From Ciona savignyi (Eukaryota; Chordata; Ascidiacea; Phlebobranchia; Cionidae), in the NCBI GenBank assembly GCA_000149265.1, contig CH003412.1, positions 2,173,808 through 2,237,807 on the forward strand: 64,000 nucleotides of DNA, in the 5' to 3' direction. Positions 12,600 through 22,690 of the stretch are shown piece by piece; the first letter of the stretch is position 1, and the number at the start of each line of letters is the position of its first letter. The notes under the pieces were generated by a model. The model was not told the origin of the DNA. It saw only the letters and a list, made by a program, of their open reading frames with translations, and did not search any database. A program made the translations under genes and the position numbers.

Positions 12600-12949
12600 G
12601 TGGACATTATAAGAGCCACTTGAGATAAGATGTTTATTGTGTAGAACTGCTGATTTTGGTCGCAGCGAATGCCTAAGCAAGTGATGGTAAAGATACGAAA
12701 TAATTTATGTTTAGGTTAAGTTGGTTTCTACTGTATATTTTTTAATCAGACTAACTTGGGATTTTAGTATATACGACCCGTCGCGTTACCGATTCATCAC
12801 ATTTCGGCGCTGCTGTATAGACAATCTATCAAGAATTACGCCGGTTATAGATAATTCGCAACATGTAGCATGCTGTATTGATAAAATCAGTATACTTTTA
12901 AGCAGTAACATTAACGACGAACAAATTTTCAATTATTTTTTATTGTTTA

Positions 12950-13949
12950 TCACAAACATGATTTGCAGCTTGTGTTCTCAATTGAACCTAAAAACAAATA
13001 AATAAAATGTAATAATAAAACGAGGAGATAAATATAACAAGATTCCCTTACCGCGAAGACTTTTATTGTAGTCTTTCAGCAGTAAAAAAACCTTTGGACA
13101 ATAAATGGTTAGTTTCGAAGTAATTGCCAGGTGAACGATATAAATTTAAGGGTCTATTTATGATAATATAGTCAAATAACCCGTGCCCGAGGTCAAGTTG
13201 GTAAAATTTTGACCCCATTGTGTGGGCTCAAATAGCAAGATAACTTTTAATGTTACATGAAATTAAATAATTAAAAAACAATTTTAACAAAACATTTTTA
13301 TTTACCGTCCTCCATTTGTTCCAGTATACTGTAATGAAAAAAATTATTGTACACGAAATTACAAGTGTTTTAGTAGGCAATTTCGTCGTCTATCAGTCAA
13401 AGTTTTCGAAACTGATTGCTAGATAATTGGTTGTTTTCTAGGACTAGGCAATTAATCGACTTCGTATGAACCTAGTGAAATATTGTGCTTATATTGAAAG
13501 AATACCTCATTTTTATACAACCAACTGCAGTAGGGGCAATTCGACGCTAAGAGCGAAATAACTTGACGGTAGCTGTGTAAAACGCCCCTTCACGTAATTA
13601 TGGAGTAATATAACGTACGATTACGCCACCTGTGTTTTATGAACAAGAATAAAACCTAAAAATCCCGTTCTATCCCATTATACTACATCTATTCTTTAAA
13701 TGTGAGCTTGGTAGATGGGTTACATAAACCATTGGTCTAACTAAGGGGTTTGTCTGGATATAATAAGTAACATTAAGTGGAGAAAGTTAATTACAGATAG
13801 TTTTTAAAATTTTCTCACGCTTTCTTTTGATTCCAGGTTCGTCGTCTTTCAATCGTGTTGGTTCTTCGACGCCCTGATTCGACTTGACCAATCGCAATTG
13901 TAGCGAACTGCATGAGAACGAGAAGAAGTAGAATGAGCTTTGTGTCCAT
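12950..13949 (-). CDS. Candidate secreted Arg-rich peptide, paralogue 1
   Basis: Proposed exons on the minus strand are 13949-13819, 13328-13306, 13072-13052 and 12987-12950, about 70 residues. Exon 1 starts MDTKLILLLLVLMQFATIAI, a clear signal peptide, and is followed by an Arg-rich part (GRRRT, then ERRRTWNQKK). Exons 2 and 3 give ILEQMEDD and YNKSLR; the last exon gives SIENTSCKSCL, the stop and then AATAAA. Borders are AG/GT with matching phases. A TATA box lies 47 bases upstream of the ATG. In the two sister genes exon 3 has a second AG seven bases upstream; here that AG is absent ('actg'), so the downstream AG must be used. Using the upstream AG elsewhere would end the protein early, after ERLQ. 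I recognise no family. Secretion is supported by the signal peptide; a cationic antimicrobial or signalling role is only a guess. Confidence 0.6.
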
Positions 13950-13995
13950 GTTGCCTTGAAGATAATTCAAATGAAAAGTTGATTGGTACTCTTGG

Positions 13996-14002
13996 TTTTA
14001 TA
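13996..14002 (-). promoter_or_regulatory. TATA box of peptide paralogue 1
   Basis: On the minus strand this reads TATAAAA, 47 bases before the ATG, followed by a 5' leader (ccaagagtaccaatcaac) shared with paralogue 2 and nearly so with paralogue 3. The same spacing in all three copies supports a core promoter. Confidence 0.65.
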
Positions 14003-14098
14003 AGTTTCGCTGCGCTTGTATAACGGATGACGAGAAACGGAGGGCGTACCACGAAAAATCCATCCAGGAAACATTGTTTCCGTTGTCTCGCGTTGTCT

Positions 14099-14161
14099 AT
14101 GTTTTCCATCATTCATTTCTTGTTCGGTACCGTTTTTGTTGCTGCCTCACAAGAAAAATGA
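14099..14161 (+). pseudogene. Short copy of the plus-strand signal-peptide exon
   Basis: MFSIIHFLFGTVFVAASQE is followed almost at once by a stop. The splice donor seen in the copy at 15622-15688 is removed by a small deletion. Similar shortened copies lie at about 21128-21190 on the plus strand and about 24000-24070 on the minus strand. The copy at about 18164-18243 is longer but its donor is mutated. The downstream exon at about 14272 is also altered. Confidence 0.4.
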
Positions 14162-14606
14162 ACTATAGATCGCCAGCCTTGTGTCAACATATTGGTAAAA
14201 CCCAATTTGATTGTACGTTTTGTGTTTCTGCAAGTGTCACAGGAGTGTATATTAATTTTTTAAGACGCTATTTGCGGCTCACTGTTAGATCAATTACTCG
14301 GGCTTGTTTCGTTTTTCTGAAATATAACTACAACCAATAAAAAAACAAATAAATACAGTTATTCATAAATTGACCTTTTTACCAATCTATATTTGCTAGT
14401 ATAATAGATGCAGTGACATTTATCATTGTTTACATGTACGAAACCTTCACGACAAGCGGTGAAGAATGGTACAACAGCCATACTCTTACATAAACTTACT
14501 TTCTTTTAGGACGTTGAGTACTTGAGCCAAAAGTGTTTGGGTTATTTTTTTACACATTGGCGATTTATTGCTTGGCGGTAGGTATCATAAGAGCCCTTGC
14601 GATAAA

Positions 14607-14756
14607 ATGCTTTATTGTGTAGGACTGCTGATTTTGTTTGCAGCCTCTTCCAGGGCAAGTGATGGTAGGGTGCGAAATCATGTGTGTTTATGTTTATTTG
14701 GTTTAAATCAGAGCTTCGTAACCTTTTTAGGTCGAAGCACAATAAAAACGTACTAA
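14607..14756 (+). CDS. Candidate small secreted peptide ORF (MLYC type)
   Basis: A 49-residue ORF starts MLYCVGLLILFAASSRAS, which looks like a signal peptide, followed by DGRVRNH and a short hydrophobic end. A possible donor (GATG|gtaggg) after the signal peptide means it could instead be exon 1 of a spliced gene. The other copies have lost the ATG (ACG at about 21630 and in the inverted copy near 23570; ACC at about 18690) or are frameshifted (12630). One is split by a SINE at 18738-19012. This is the only copy here with an intact start, so it may be the last active member or chance. No family recognised. Confidence 0.3.
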   Translation: MLYCVGLLILFAASSRASDGRVRNHVCLCLFGLNQSFVTFLGRSTIKTY

Positions 14757-14984
14757 ATTTAACTGCATATTGCTGTCAAAATTGTACAATGTAAGGTCTT
14801 CTGATGGCTATATACAATAAAACAGTTATATATGTTAAAATCACTAACTTTTAGACAGTAACAAACATGAAAAACAAATTTTTTAAGTTTTTTTTTTATT
14901 GTTTATATCGAACATAATTTGCAGCTTGTGTTTTAAATTGAACCTTAAAAAAAATAAACATGTAGCAGTACCACCGGAGATAAA

Positions 14985-15140
14985 TGTGATGAGAAGAACT
15001 ATTCGTCGAGAGCCACCGAAAATATCATCTGTGACGAAACAAACTCGGTACAGGGCACCAATCACATTCTCTATCCGTCAACCACAATCGTGATTGGTTG
15101 AGACGAAACTTGTTGCTCCGCCCATTTACGCCTTAAAGCA
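14985..15140. promoter_or_regulatory. Conserved promoter-like block (CCAAT and GC boxes), repeated
   Basis: Contains 'tgattggttgagacgaaact', a reverse CCAAT box (ATTGG), and 'gctccgccca', a reverse GC box. An adjacent E-box (cacgtg) and a 'tgtgacgaaac' element occur in the fuller copies. Copies lie at about 17880-18035, 20845-20995 and 22015-22170 on the plus strand and inverted at about 23015-23170 and 24185-24345. In most copies it lies some 100-200 bases before the plus-strand signal-peptide exon, so it may be that gene's promoter; this is inference from position. Confidence 0.35.
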
Positions 15141-15621
15141 GTGGCTCTTGATAATTTTGACCTCGTGGCGCACCCAAGACCAATAAAGAAACGAACGGGC
15201 GCACTTTGCACGGAGAGTCAAAACAATATGCTAAATACTCACACAATTTAGGAATAATATGAAAAATTAAAAGTTCAATTTAAATAATTTTATCAGCAAT
15301 TTATCAACATTCTTGAGCGCGCTTGCTTCTCCGAAGTTAATGTAGAACTAAAGTTACAATGGAAAAGAACGAACTACTAGACACTAACCATTTGGTAGAT
15401 TATGATCTATGCACACTCTGTCGTAAATTTGCGAAATGCAAGTGTGGCGCACCTAGTTAAACCCTGTGGCGCACCATTTGAGAAGCACTGCCTTAAAGGG
15501 AAGTAATTGTCACGTATGTGCGGACGTCTCTGGGATAGACACCACATACATCGAATTTCTTTTAAATCTATCCAGGAAACATTATTGTTTCCTTTGTCTC
15601 GCGAGATGAAGGCATTGCTTT

Positions 15622-15865
15622 ATGTTTTTTATCATTCATTTCTTGTTCTGTACCGTTTTTGTTGTTGCCTCACAAGAGTATTTGTTGCGTAAGAAATAAA
15701 ATAAAATATAGATCGCCAGCCTTGTGTAAATATATTGGTAAAACCCAATTTGATTGTACGTTTTATGTTTCTGCAAGTGTCACAGGAGTGTATATTATTT
15801 TTTCAGGACGCTACATTTGCGGCCCACCGTTGGATCAATTACTCGGGCTTGTTGCGTTTTTTTAA
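15622..15865 (+). CDS. Candidate two-exon secreted peptide with ICGPPLDQLLGLV core
   Basis: Exon 15622-15688 encodes MFFIIHFLFCTVFVVASQE and YLL, a good signal peptide, and ends at a donor (gc|gtaagaaa). The acceptor (ttattttttcag) opens exon 15807-15865, encoding RYICGPPLDQLLGLVAFF, a stop, and then AATAAA. Phases match; the product would be 41 residues. The core C-G-x-x-L-x-x-x-L-x-L-V resembles the insulin/relaxin B-chain pattern. However, the second B-chain cysteine is Ala and no A chain was found, so homology is doubtful. Other copies (14099, 18164, 21128 and inverted ones) have lost or mutated the donor. It could be a decayed gene or a mobile-repeat cassette. Confidence 0.3.
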
Positions 15866-16024
15866 TATAACTACAACCAATAAAATAATAAATAAATAAA
15901 GGTATTCATAAATTGACCTTTCTACCAATCTATTATTGCTAGTACAATAGATGCAGTGACATTTATCATTGTTTACATGTACGAAACCTTCACGACAAGC
16001 GGTTAAGAATAGTACAACAGCCAT
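15839..16024 (-). CDS. Candidate small Cys-rich ORF with hydrophobic tail
   Basis: The ATG at 16024 opens MAVVLFLTACREGF, then VHVNNDKCHCIYCTSN, then a hydrophobic segment YLYLFIILLVVVIL, about 61 residues. A near-identical ORF lies at 18567-18337, a shorter one near 14490-14370 and an inverted one near 23690-23790 on the plus strand, each keeping the KCHC pattern. The copy near 21440 is frameshifted. The hydrophobic tail is antisense to the exon at 15807-15865, so at most one strand is likely coding there. No family recognised; may be chance openness in a repeat. Confidence 0.25.
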   Translation of the reverse strand: MAVVLFLTACREGFVHVNNDKCHCIYCTSNNRLVERSIYEYLYLFIILLVVVILKKRNKPE

Positions 16025-16164
16025 ATTCTCACTTAAACTTACTTATTTGTTGGGCGTTGGGTTGAAAGTTTTAGGGTTAATTTTCTTTACACTTGGTATA
16101 CTTCAGTATACTTTTAGGCAGTAACATTTACCACGAACAAATTTTCAAGTTTTTTTATTGTTTA

Positions 16165-17183
16165 TCACAAACATGATTTGCAGCTTGTGTTCTCAATTGA
16201 ACCTAAAAAAATAAATAACATGCATAATAATACGAGGAGTATTATGCCGAGATTCCCTTACCGCGAAGACTTTTATTGTAGTCTTTCATCTGTAAAAACA
16301 ATGGGACAATAAATGGTTAGTTTTGTAGTAATTGCTAGGTAAACGATATAAATTTAAGGGTCTATATTTATGATAATAAAGTCAAATAACTCGTGCGCGA
16401 GGTCAAGTTGGTAAAACTATTACATTGTGTGGGCTTAAATAACAAGATAGCTTTCAATGTTAAATGAAATTAAATAATTAAAAGACAATTTTAACAAAAC
16501 ATTTTTATTTACCGTCCTCATTTTGTTCCAGTATACTGCAATGAAAAAAAAAATTATTGTACACGGAATTACAAGTGTTTTAGCAGGCAATTTCGTCGTC
16601 TATCAGTCAAAGTTTTGCGCTTTCGAAACTGGTCGCTAGATAATTGGTTGTTTTCTAGGACTAGGCAATTAATCGACTTCGTATGAACCTAGTGAAATAT
16701 TGTGTTTATATTGAAAGAATGCCTCATTTTTATACAACCCACTGCAGTAGGGGCAATTCGACGCTAAGAGCAAAATAACTTGACGGTAGCTGTGTAAAAC
16801 GCCCCTCCACGTAATTATGGAGTAATCTAACATACGATTACGCCACCTGTGTTTTATGAACAAGAATAAAACCTAAAAATCCCGTTCTATCCCATCATAC
16901 TATATCTATGTTTAAAATGTGAGCTTTGTGGATGGGTTACATAAACCATTGGTCTAACTAAGGGGTTTGTCTGGATATATTAAGTAACATTAAGTAGAGA
17001 AACTTAATTACAGATAGTTTTTTTTAAATTTTCTTACGCTTTATTTTGATTCCAGCTTCGTCGTCTTTCATCCGTGCTGGTTCTTCGGCGCCCTAATTTC
17101 CAAAAGCCAAGGTCGAGTTGACCAATCGCAATTGTAGCGAACTGCATGAGAACGAGAAGAAGTAGAATGAGTTTTCTGTCCAT
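16165..17183 (-). CDS. Candidate secreted Arg-rich peptide, paralogue 2
   Basis: Proposed exons on the minus strand are 17183-17038, 16535-16513, 16282-16262 and 16202-16165, 75 residues. The signal peptide MDRKLILLLLVLMQFATIAI is followed by GQLDLGFWKLGRRRT, DERRRSWNQNK, ILEQNEDD, YNKSLR and SIENTSCKSCL. Donor sites are textbook (gtaaga, gtaaat, gtaagg) and acceptors have T-rich tracts. An alternative acceptor seven bases upstream of exon 3 would make the exon 28 bases and stop the frame after ERLQ. This copy carries five more residues between signal peptide and GRRR than paralogue 1. The predicted mature part is basic in its first half. Of the three copies this has the cleanest set of splice sites. 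The function is unknown. Confidence 0.62.
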
Positions 17184-17229
17184 GTTGCCTTGAAGATAAT
17201 TCAAATGAAAAGTTGATTGGTACTCTTGG

Positions 17230-17236
17230 TTTTATA
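17230..17236 (-). promoter_or_regulatory. TATA box of peptide paralogue 2
   Basis: Minus strand TATAAAA, 47 bases before the ATG at 17183, with the same 5' leader as paralogue 1. Confidence 0.65.
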
Positions 17237-18737
17237 CGTTTTGCTGCGCATGTATAGCGGATTTTGAGAAACGGAGGGCGTACCACGAAGACCTGCCAAT
17301 GGAACCAGTAAATATGTAGCCGTGGGCGGCTCGTCTAAATCTCACAAAACAACAACACCAGGTCTTTCGCATTGTTCTCTGGTTTGTATTTTATATTTTT
17401 AAGAGATTTTGCGTTCATGGTTTCATATACTCTTTTAGTGACATTTATCGATTACAATTCTTGAGAATTAGGAACACTAGACACATGATGAACCAAGAAT
17501 CAAATCCACTAACCCAAGAATTCATACATTAAGGTTTTCTTGTTTCGTATTCGAATTTATTTAGTTTTATTTTAGAAAACGGTCATCTCTCACTATATTT
17601 AAGGCCGAAACGTATTGTAACTGTATTTGGATTGCTTTGGTATATTTTATTCGCAGTTTATTATACCACATAGAACAATAAGTTTTAACAGCACCATGTC
17701 TGATTATGTAACGTGTGTGTTATTTTAAAAGTAAAATTGCCCTTGTTTTTGTTCTTTCTTATATTTACTTTTATATATTTACTTCAGTAGATGCACTTTT
17801 GTACATTAACTTTGGTTTACGATTTTTTAAAGTGTCTTACCCTTTTTCGTGTTTTAACCACGCGACCGTCGAATGTAATTAGAACTATTCGTCGAGAGCC
17901 ACTGAAAATATTATCTGTGACGAAACAAATTGTTTATCACGTGACTCGGTACAGGGCACCAATCACATTCTCTATCCGTTACCCACAATCGTGATTGGTT
18001 GAGACGAAACTTGCTGCTCCGCCCATTTTAGTCAAAAAGGAAAGTAATTGTCACGTACGTGCCGACGTCTCTGGGATAGACACCACGTACATCGAATCAA
18101 TTTCTTTTAAATCAATCCAGGAAATATTGTTTCCTTTGTCTCGCGAGCTGAAGACGTTGCTTTATGTTTTCTATCATTCATTTCTTGTTCGGCACCGTTT
18201 TTTGTTGCTGCCTTACAAGAGTATTTTTGCGAAAGAAATAAAATAAACTATAGATCGCCAGCCTTGTGTCAACATATTTGTAAAACCCAATAAGATTGTA
18301 CCATTTATGTTTTTGCAAGTGTCACATGAGTGTATATTATTTTTTCAGTACGCTACATTTGCGGCCCACCGTTGGATCAATTACTCGGGCCAGTTGCGTT
18401 TTTTTAAATATAACTACAACCAATAAAATAATAAATAAATACAGGTATTCATAAATTGACCTTTCTACCAATCTATTATTGCTAGTACAATAGATGCAGT
18501 GACATTTATCATTGTTTACATGTACGAAACCTTCACGACAAGCGGATAAGAATGGTACAACAGCCATACTCTCACTTAAATTTACTTATTTGTTGGGCGG
18601 TGGGTTGAAAGTTTTAGGGTTAATTTTCTTTACACTTGGGTGTTTTATTGCGCAGGTAGTGGCATTATCAGAGCCACTTGCGATAAAACCCTTTATTGTG
18701 CAGAACTGCTGATTTTGTTTGCGACTACCAAATAACG

Positions 18738-19012
18738 GCTAGTCTGGTGGTTTAGTGCGACGCCTTTTAACCGAAAGGTTGTAGGTTCGAAACTATTCGC
18801 TAACTAGTCGGTTGGGTCCTTGGGCAAGGAACTTACCGGACATTGCATGAACCCAGGGGATTATAGTGGGTTCTACCAAATTGAAGAAACATGTCTATTA
18901 TACGCAACACACTGCAATAGCTCCGTTAACCCGACGGTGGGCGCGAGTTGATCTGACGATTGCCCGTGTGTTAATTCACGGGATAAACATAAATAACCTA
19001 TCCTATCCCATC
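18738..19012 (+). mobile_element. tRNA-derived SINE, family 1, inside a signal-peptide-like exon block
   Basis: It starts with a tRNA-like head: 'gtctggtggtttagtgcgac' (A-box region) and 'gtaggttcgaaac' (B box). The common body follows, and it ends 'cctatcctatcccatcc'. It splits the block that is continuous at 14607-14665: the left part stops at 'attttgtttgc' and the right resumes with 'agcaagtgatggtaa'. The inverted partner is at 25514-25790. Confidence 0.75.
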
Positions 19013-19329
19013 CATAGCAAGTGATGGTAAATATGTGAAATAATTTATGTTTGGGATAATTTGGTTTCTACTGTATATGTTTTTAATCAGACTAACTTTC
19101 GAACCAACCATGGGTTTGACAATACAACCCTTTTTACCGAATTTAGTACATACCACCGGTCGCGTTACCCATTCAGTCACACATTCGGCGCCGCAGTATA
19201 GCAATCTATCGAGAATTAAGCCGGTTATAGATAACTTGCAACTTGCAACATGTTGTATTGTTAAAATCACTAACTTTCAGACCATTACATACATGACAAA
19301 CCAAATTTCAAGTTTTTTTTTATTGTTTA

Positions 19330-20164
19330 TCACAAACATGATTTGCAGCTTGTGTTCTGAATTGAATCTAAAAACAAAAAAAATTAACATGAAGTAGTAA
19401 TAACACAAGGAGAAAAATTTGATAAAATTTCCTTACCGCGAAGACTTTTATTGTTGTCTTTCAACTGTATAAATAACATTGTTAAAAAATCAGCATCCAT
19501 TCATGATAATTTAGTCAAATAACTCGAGCCCACAGTAAGGTTGGTGACATCATAACATTGTATCTATTGTTATTATTTTTGTAATTTTAAGCAGCTGTGG
19601 ACTTGTCACCAGGCTGTAACAGCAAGACAACTTTCGATGTTAAGGGAAACCAAATAATTATGAAACAATTTTAATTTGTAACAAGAGCTTTTTCTTACCG
19701 TCCTTCATTAGGTCAAATTCACTGCAATAAAAGATTTGTATTATTGTACACGGAATTACAATTGTTTTGTCAGGTAAGTTTTGCTCCTGTCAGCCACAGG
19801 ATTGTGATTTAAAATTGGTCGCTGGCTTAACGGTTTTGTTCTTGGGCAAGGCAATTAACCAATCTTGTCTGAACCTTGTGAAAAAAGTGTGCTTAAATTG
19901 AAAGAATACCATATATTGATTAACCCAGTGCAATACCGGAACTCCGACGGTGAATGAGAAAATTATAAATAACATCAAGGGTAGAAAGTTTTTTACAGAT
20001 AGTATTTAAATTATTTTAACTCACGATAGCTTATTTTGATTCCATCTTCGTCGACTCGTGGTCCTTCGGCGTCCTGCTTGCCAAACACCAGGATCGACCG
20101 CATCAATCGCAATTGTAGCGAACTGTAGGAGAACGAGAAGAAGTAGAACGAGCTTTGTGTCCAT
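19330..20164 (-). CDS. Candidate secreted Arg-rich peptide, paralogue 3
   Basis: Proposed exons on the minus strand are 20164-20025, 19721-19699, 19457-19437 and 19367-19330, 73 residues. The signal peptide MDTKLVLLLLVLLQFATIAI is followed by DAVDPGVWQAGRRRT, SRRRWNQNK, EFDLMKDD, NNKSLR and SIQNTSCKSCL. It is the most divergent of the three: exon 2 differs at most positions yet keeps its length of 23 bases, both splice sites and the phase. The end SI-x-NTSCKSCL is preserved in frame. That pattern argues for selection on a protein. It lies in the left palindrome arm. The inverted partner lacks about 740 bases spanning exons 1 and 2, so only exons 3 and 4 remain there. Alternative exon 3 acceptor as in paralogue 2. 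Confidence 0.58.
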
Positions 20165-20210
20165 GTTGCCTTGAAGATAATTCAAATGAAAAGTTGATTA
20201 GTCTTCTTGG

Positions 20211-20217
20211 TTTTATA
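20211..20217 (-). promoter_or_regulatory. TATA box of peptide paralogue 3
   Basis: Minus strand TATAAAA, again 47 bases before the ATG at 20164. Confidence 0.65.
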
Positions 20218-22552
20218 CGTTTTGCTGAGCTTGAATAGCGGATGTCGAGACGTGCCACGAAGGCCTGGAAACGGAACCAGGAAATATGGAGCAATGGCGG
20301 CTCGTCTAAATCTCACAAAACAACAACACCAGGTCTTTCGCATTGTTCTCCGATTTGTATTTTAAATTTATTTAGGAGATTTTGCGTTCATAGTTTTAAA
20401 TACTATATACTTTTAGTGACATTTTTCGATTATAAAGATTAGTTTTAATCCTATTTATATACAATTTTTGTGAATTAGGAACACTGAACACAGGATGAAC
20501 CAAGAATCAAATCCACTAACCAAGAATTCACACATCAAGGTTTTCTTGTTTCGTATTCGAATTTATCTTAGAAAACGGCCATTGCCGACGCGTATTGTAA
20601 CTATATTTGGAATGCCTAGATATATTTTATTAGCGTAATAATAAATTTTAACAGCACCATTCCCGCTTATGTAACTTGCGTGTTATTTTAAAAGTAAAAT
20701 TGCCCTTGTTTATCTTCTTTCTTACATTTCATTTTATGTTTTTACTTTAGTAGATACACTTTTGTACATTAACTTTGGTTTACGATTTTTTAAAGTGTCT
20801 TGCCCTTTTTCGTGTTTTAACCATGCGACCGTCGAATGTAAGTGGAACTATTCGTCGAGAGCCACTGAAAATATCATCTGTGACGAAACACATTGTTTAT
20901 CACGTGACTCGGTACAGGACACCAACCACATTCTCTATCCGTCATCCATAATTGTGATTGGTTAAGATGAAACTTATTGCTCCGCCCATTTTAGTCTTAA
21001 TAGAAAGTAATTGTCACGTACGTGCCGACGTCTCTGGGATAGACACCACGTACATCGAATCAATTTCTTTTAAATCAATCCAGGAAATATTGTTTCCTTT
21101 GTCTCGCGAGATGAAGGCATTGCTTTATGTTTTCTATCATTCATTTCTTGTTCGGAACCGTTTTTGTTGCTGCCTCACAAGAAAAATAAACTATAGATCG
21201 CCAGCCTTGTGTCAACATATTTGTAAAATCCAATTTGATTATACATTTTATGTTTCTGCAAGTGTTATAGGAGTGTATATTGGTTCTTCAGGAAGCTACA
21301 TTTGCGGCTCACTGTTAGATCAATTACTCGGGCTTGTTGCGTTTTTCTGAAATATAACGACAGTCACTAAAAAAATAAATAAAAATACAGGTATTCATAA
21401 ATTGATCTTTTTTACCAATCTATATTTGCTAGTACAATAGAGGCAGTGGCATTTATCATTGTTTACATGTAACGAAACCTTCACCACAAACGGTTAAGAA
21501 TGGCACAACACCATTATTCTGACATAAACTTACTTATTTGATGGGCGGTGAGGCGAAAGTGTTGGTTATTTTTTACACATTGGTGATTTATTAATTGGCG
21601 GTATAGGGGATCATTAAAGGCCTTGCGATAAAACGCTTTATTGTGTAGGACTGCTGATTTTGTTTGCAGCCTCTTCCATGACAAGTGATGGTAAGTTGGG
21701 AAATCATGTGTGTTTATGTTTATTTGGTTAAGATCAGAACTTCGTAAACTTTTTAAGCCGAGGCACAATATAAACCTATTAAATTTGACGGCATATTGCA
21801 GTCAAAATTGTACCATGTAAGGTCTTCTGATCGCTATATAGATTAAAACAGGTATAGACGTTAAAATCACTAACTTTTAGACAGTAACATACATGACTAA
21901 CAAAAAGTTTTTTAAATGTTTGTAACAAACACCATTTGCAGCTTGTGTTCTCAATTGAACCTAAAAAAAACAAATAAATAAACATATAGTTGGAACACCG
22001 GATAAATGTGATGAGAAGAACTATTCGTGGAGAGCCAATGAAAATATCGTCTGTGACGAAACAAATTGTTTATCACGTGACTCGGTACAGGGCACCAATC
22101 ACATTCTTTATCCGTTATCCACAATCATGGTTGGTTGAGACAAAACTTGTTGCTCCGCCCATTTTAGTCATAAAGGAAAGTAATTGTCACGTATGTGCGG
22201 ACGTCTCTGGGATAGACACCACGTACATCGAATCAATTTCTTTTAAATCAATCCAGGAAACATTGTTTCCTTTGTCCCGCGAGATGAAGGCTTTGCTTTA
22301 TGTTTTCTATCATTCATTTCTTGTTCGGTACCGTTTTTGATTGTACGTTTTATGTTTCTTTTCGTTTTTTATTGTGTGTTTGATGTTTTTGTAACATAAG
22401 TGTATAACGGTTATTCAATACACTACATCAGCGGCCTACCATTAGACCAATTACTAGGACTTGTCAAATTTTGCTTTAATAAAAATATAACTACTTAAAT
22501 AAACAGTTATTCAGAATTTGACCACATAAATAAACACCTTCTCTGATTTTGA

Positions 22553-22690
22553 TAGGATAGGGTAGGATATTATTCATGTTTATCCCCGGGAATGGGAAAA
22601 CCAAGGGGGTTAACACACGGGCAATCGTCAGATCACCTCGCGCACACCGTCGGGTTACCGGAGCTATTGTAGTGTGTTATGTATGATTCA
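22553..22690 (-). mobile_element. Truncated SINE, family 1, in the palindrome centre
   Basis: Begins with the inverted (ggata)n tail and continues through 'gggcaatcgtcagatcacct' and 'ccggagctattg'. The head is missing. It lies in the unique spacer (22353-22844) between the two arms. A run of C at 22741-22748 follows. Confidence 0.65.

Larger units (their letters stand above)
18584..22352 (+). repeat. Left arm of a ~7.3 kb imperfect palindrome
   Basis: Matches, inverted, 22845-25936. At the outer end 'acttatttgttgggcgg' pairs with the sequence at 25920-25937; at the inner end 'gaccgtttttgattgtacgtt'-type sequence at about 22330-22352 pairs with 22845-22865. The stretch 19047-19397 and its partner 25473-25123 encode the same 116 residues without change, showing recent origin. 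The arm contains peptide paralogue 3, copies of the plus-strand cassettes and one SINE. Confidence 0.8.

Noticed and set aside
15807..15865. Firm assignment of the ICGPPLDQLLGLV exon as an insulin-family hormone
   Set aside because: The second B-chain cysteine is absent and no C peptide or A chain was found; kept only as a resemblance.
19047..19397. 116-codon ORF present identically at 19047-19397 (+) and 25473-25123 (-) as a conserved protein
   Set aside because: Identity comes from the recent palindrome; the ORF runs through the SINE-flanked block and antisense to exon 4 of the peptide gene, with no protein-like features.
20958..21350. 130-codon ORF shared by several repeat copies (and 24238-23795 minus) as a single-exon protein
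   Set aside because: It starts at GTG/TTG-type codons inside the promoter-like block and reads through exon and intron; another frame holds the signal peptide and splice sites.
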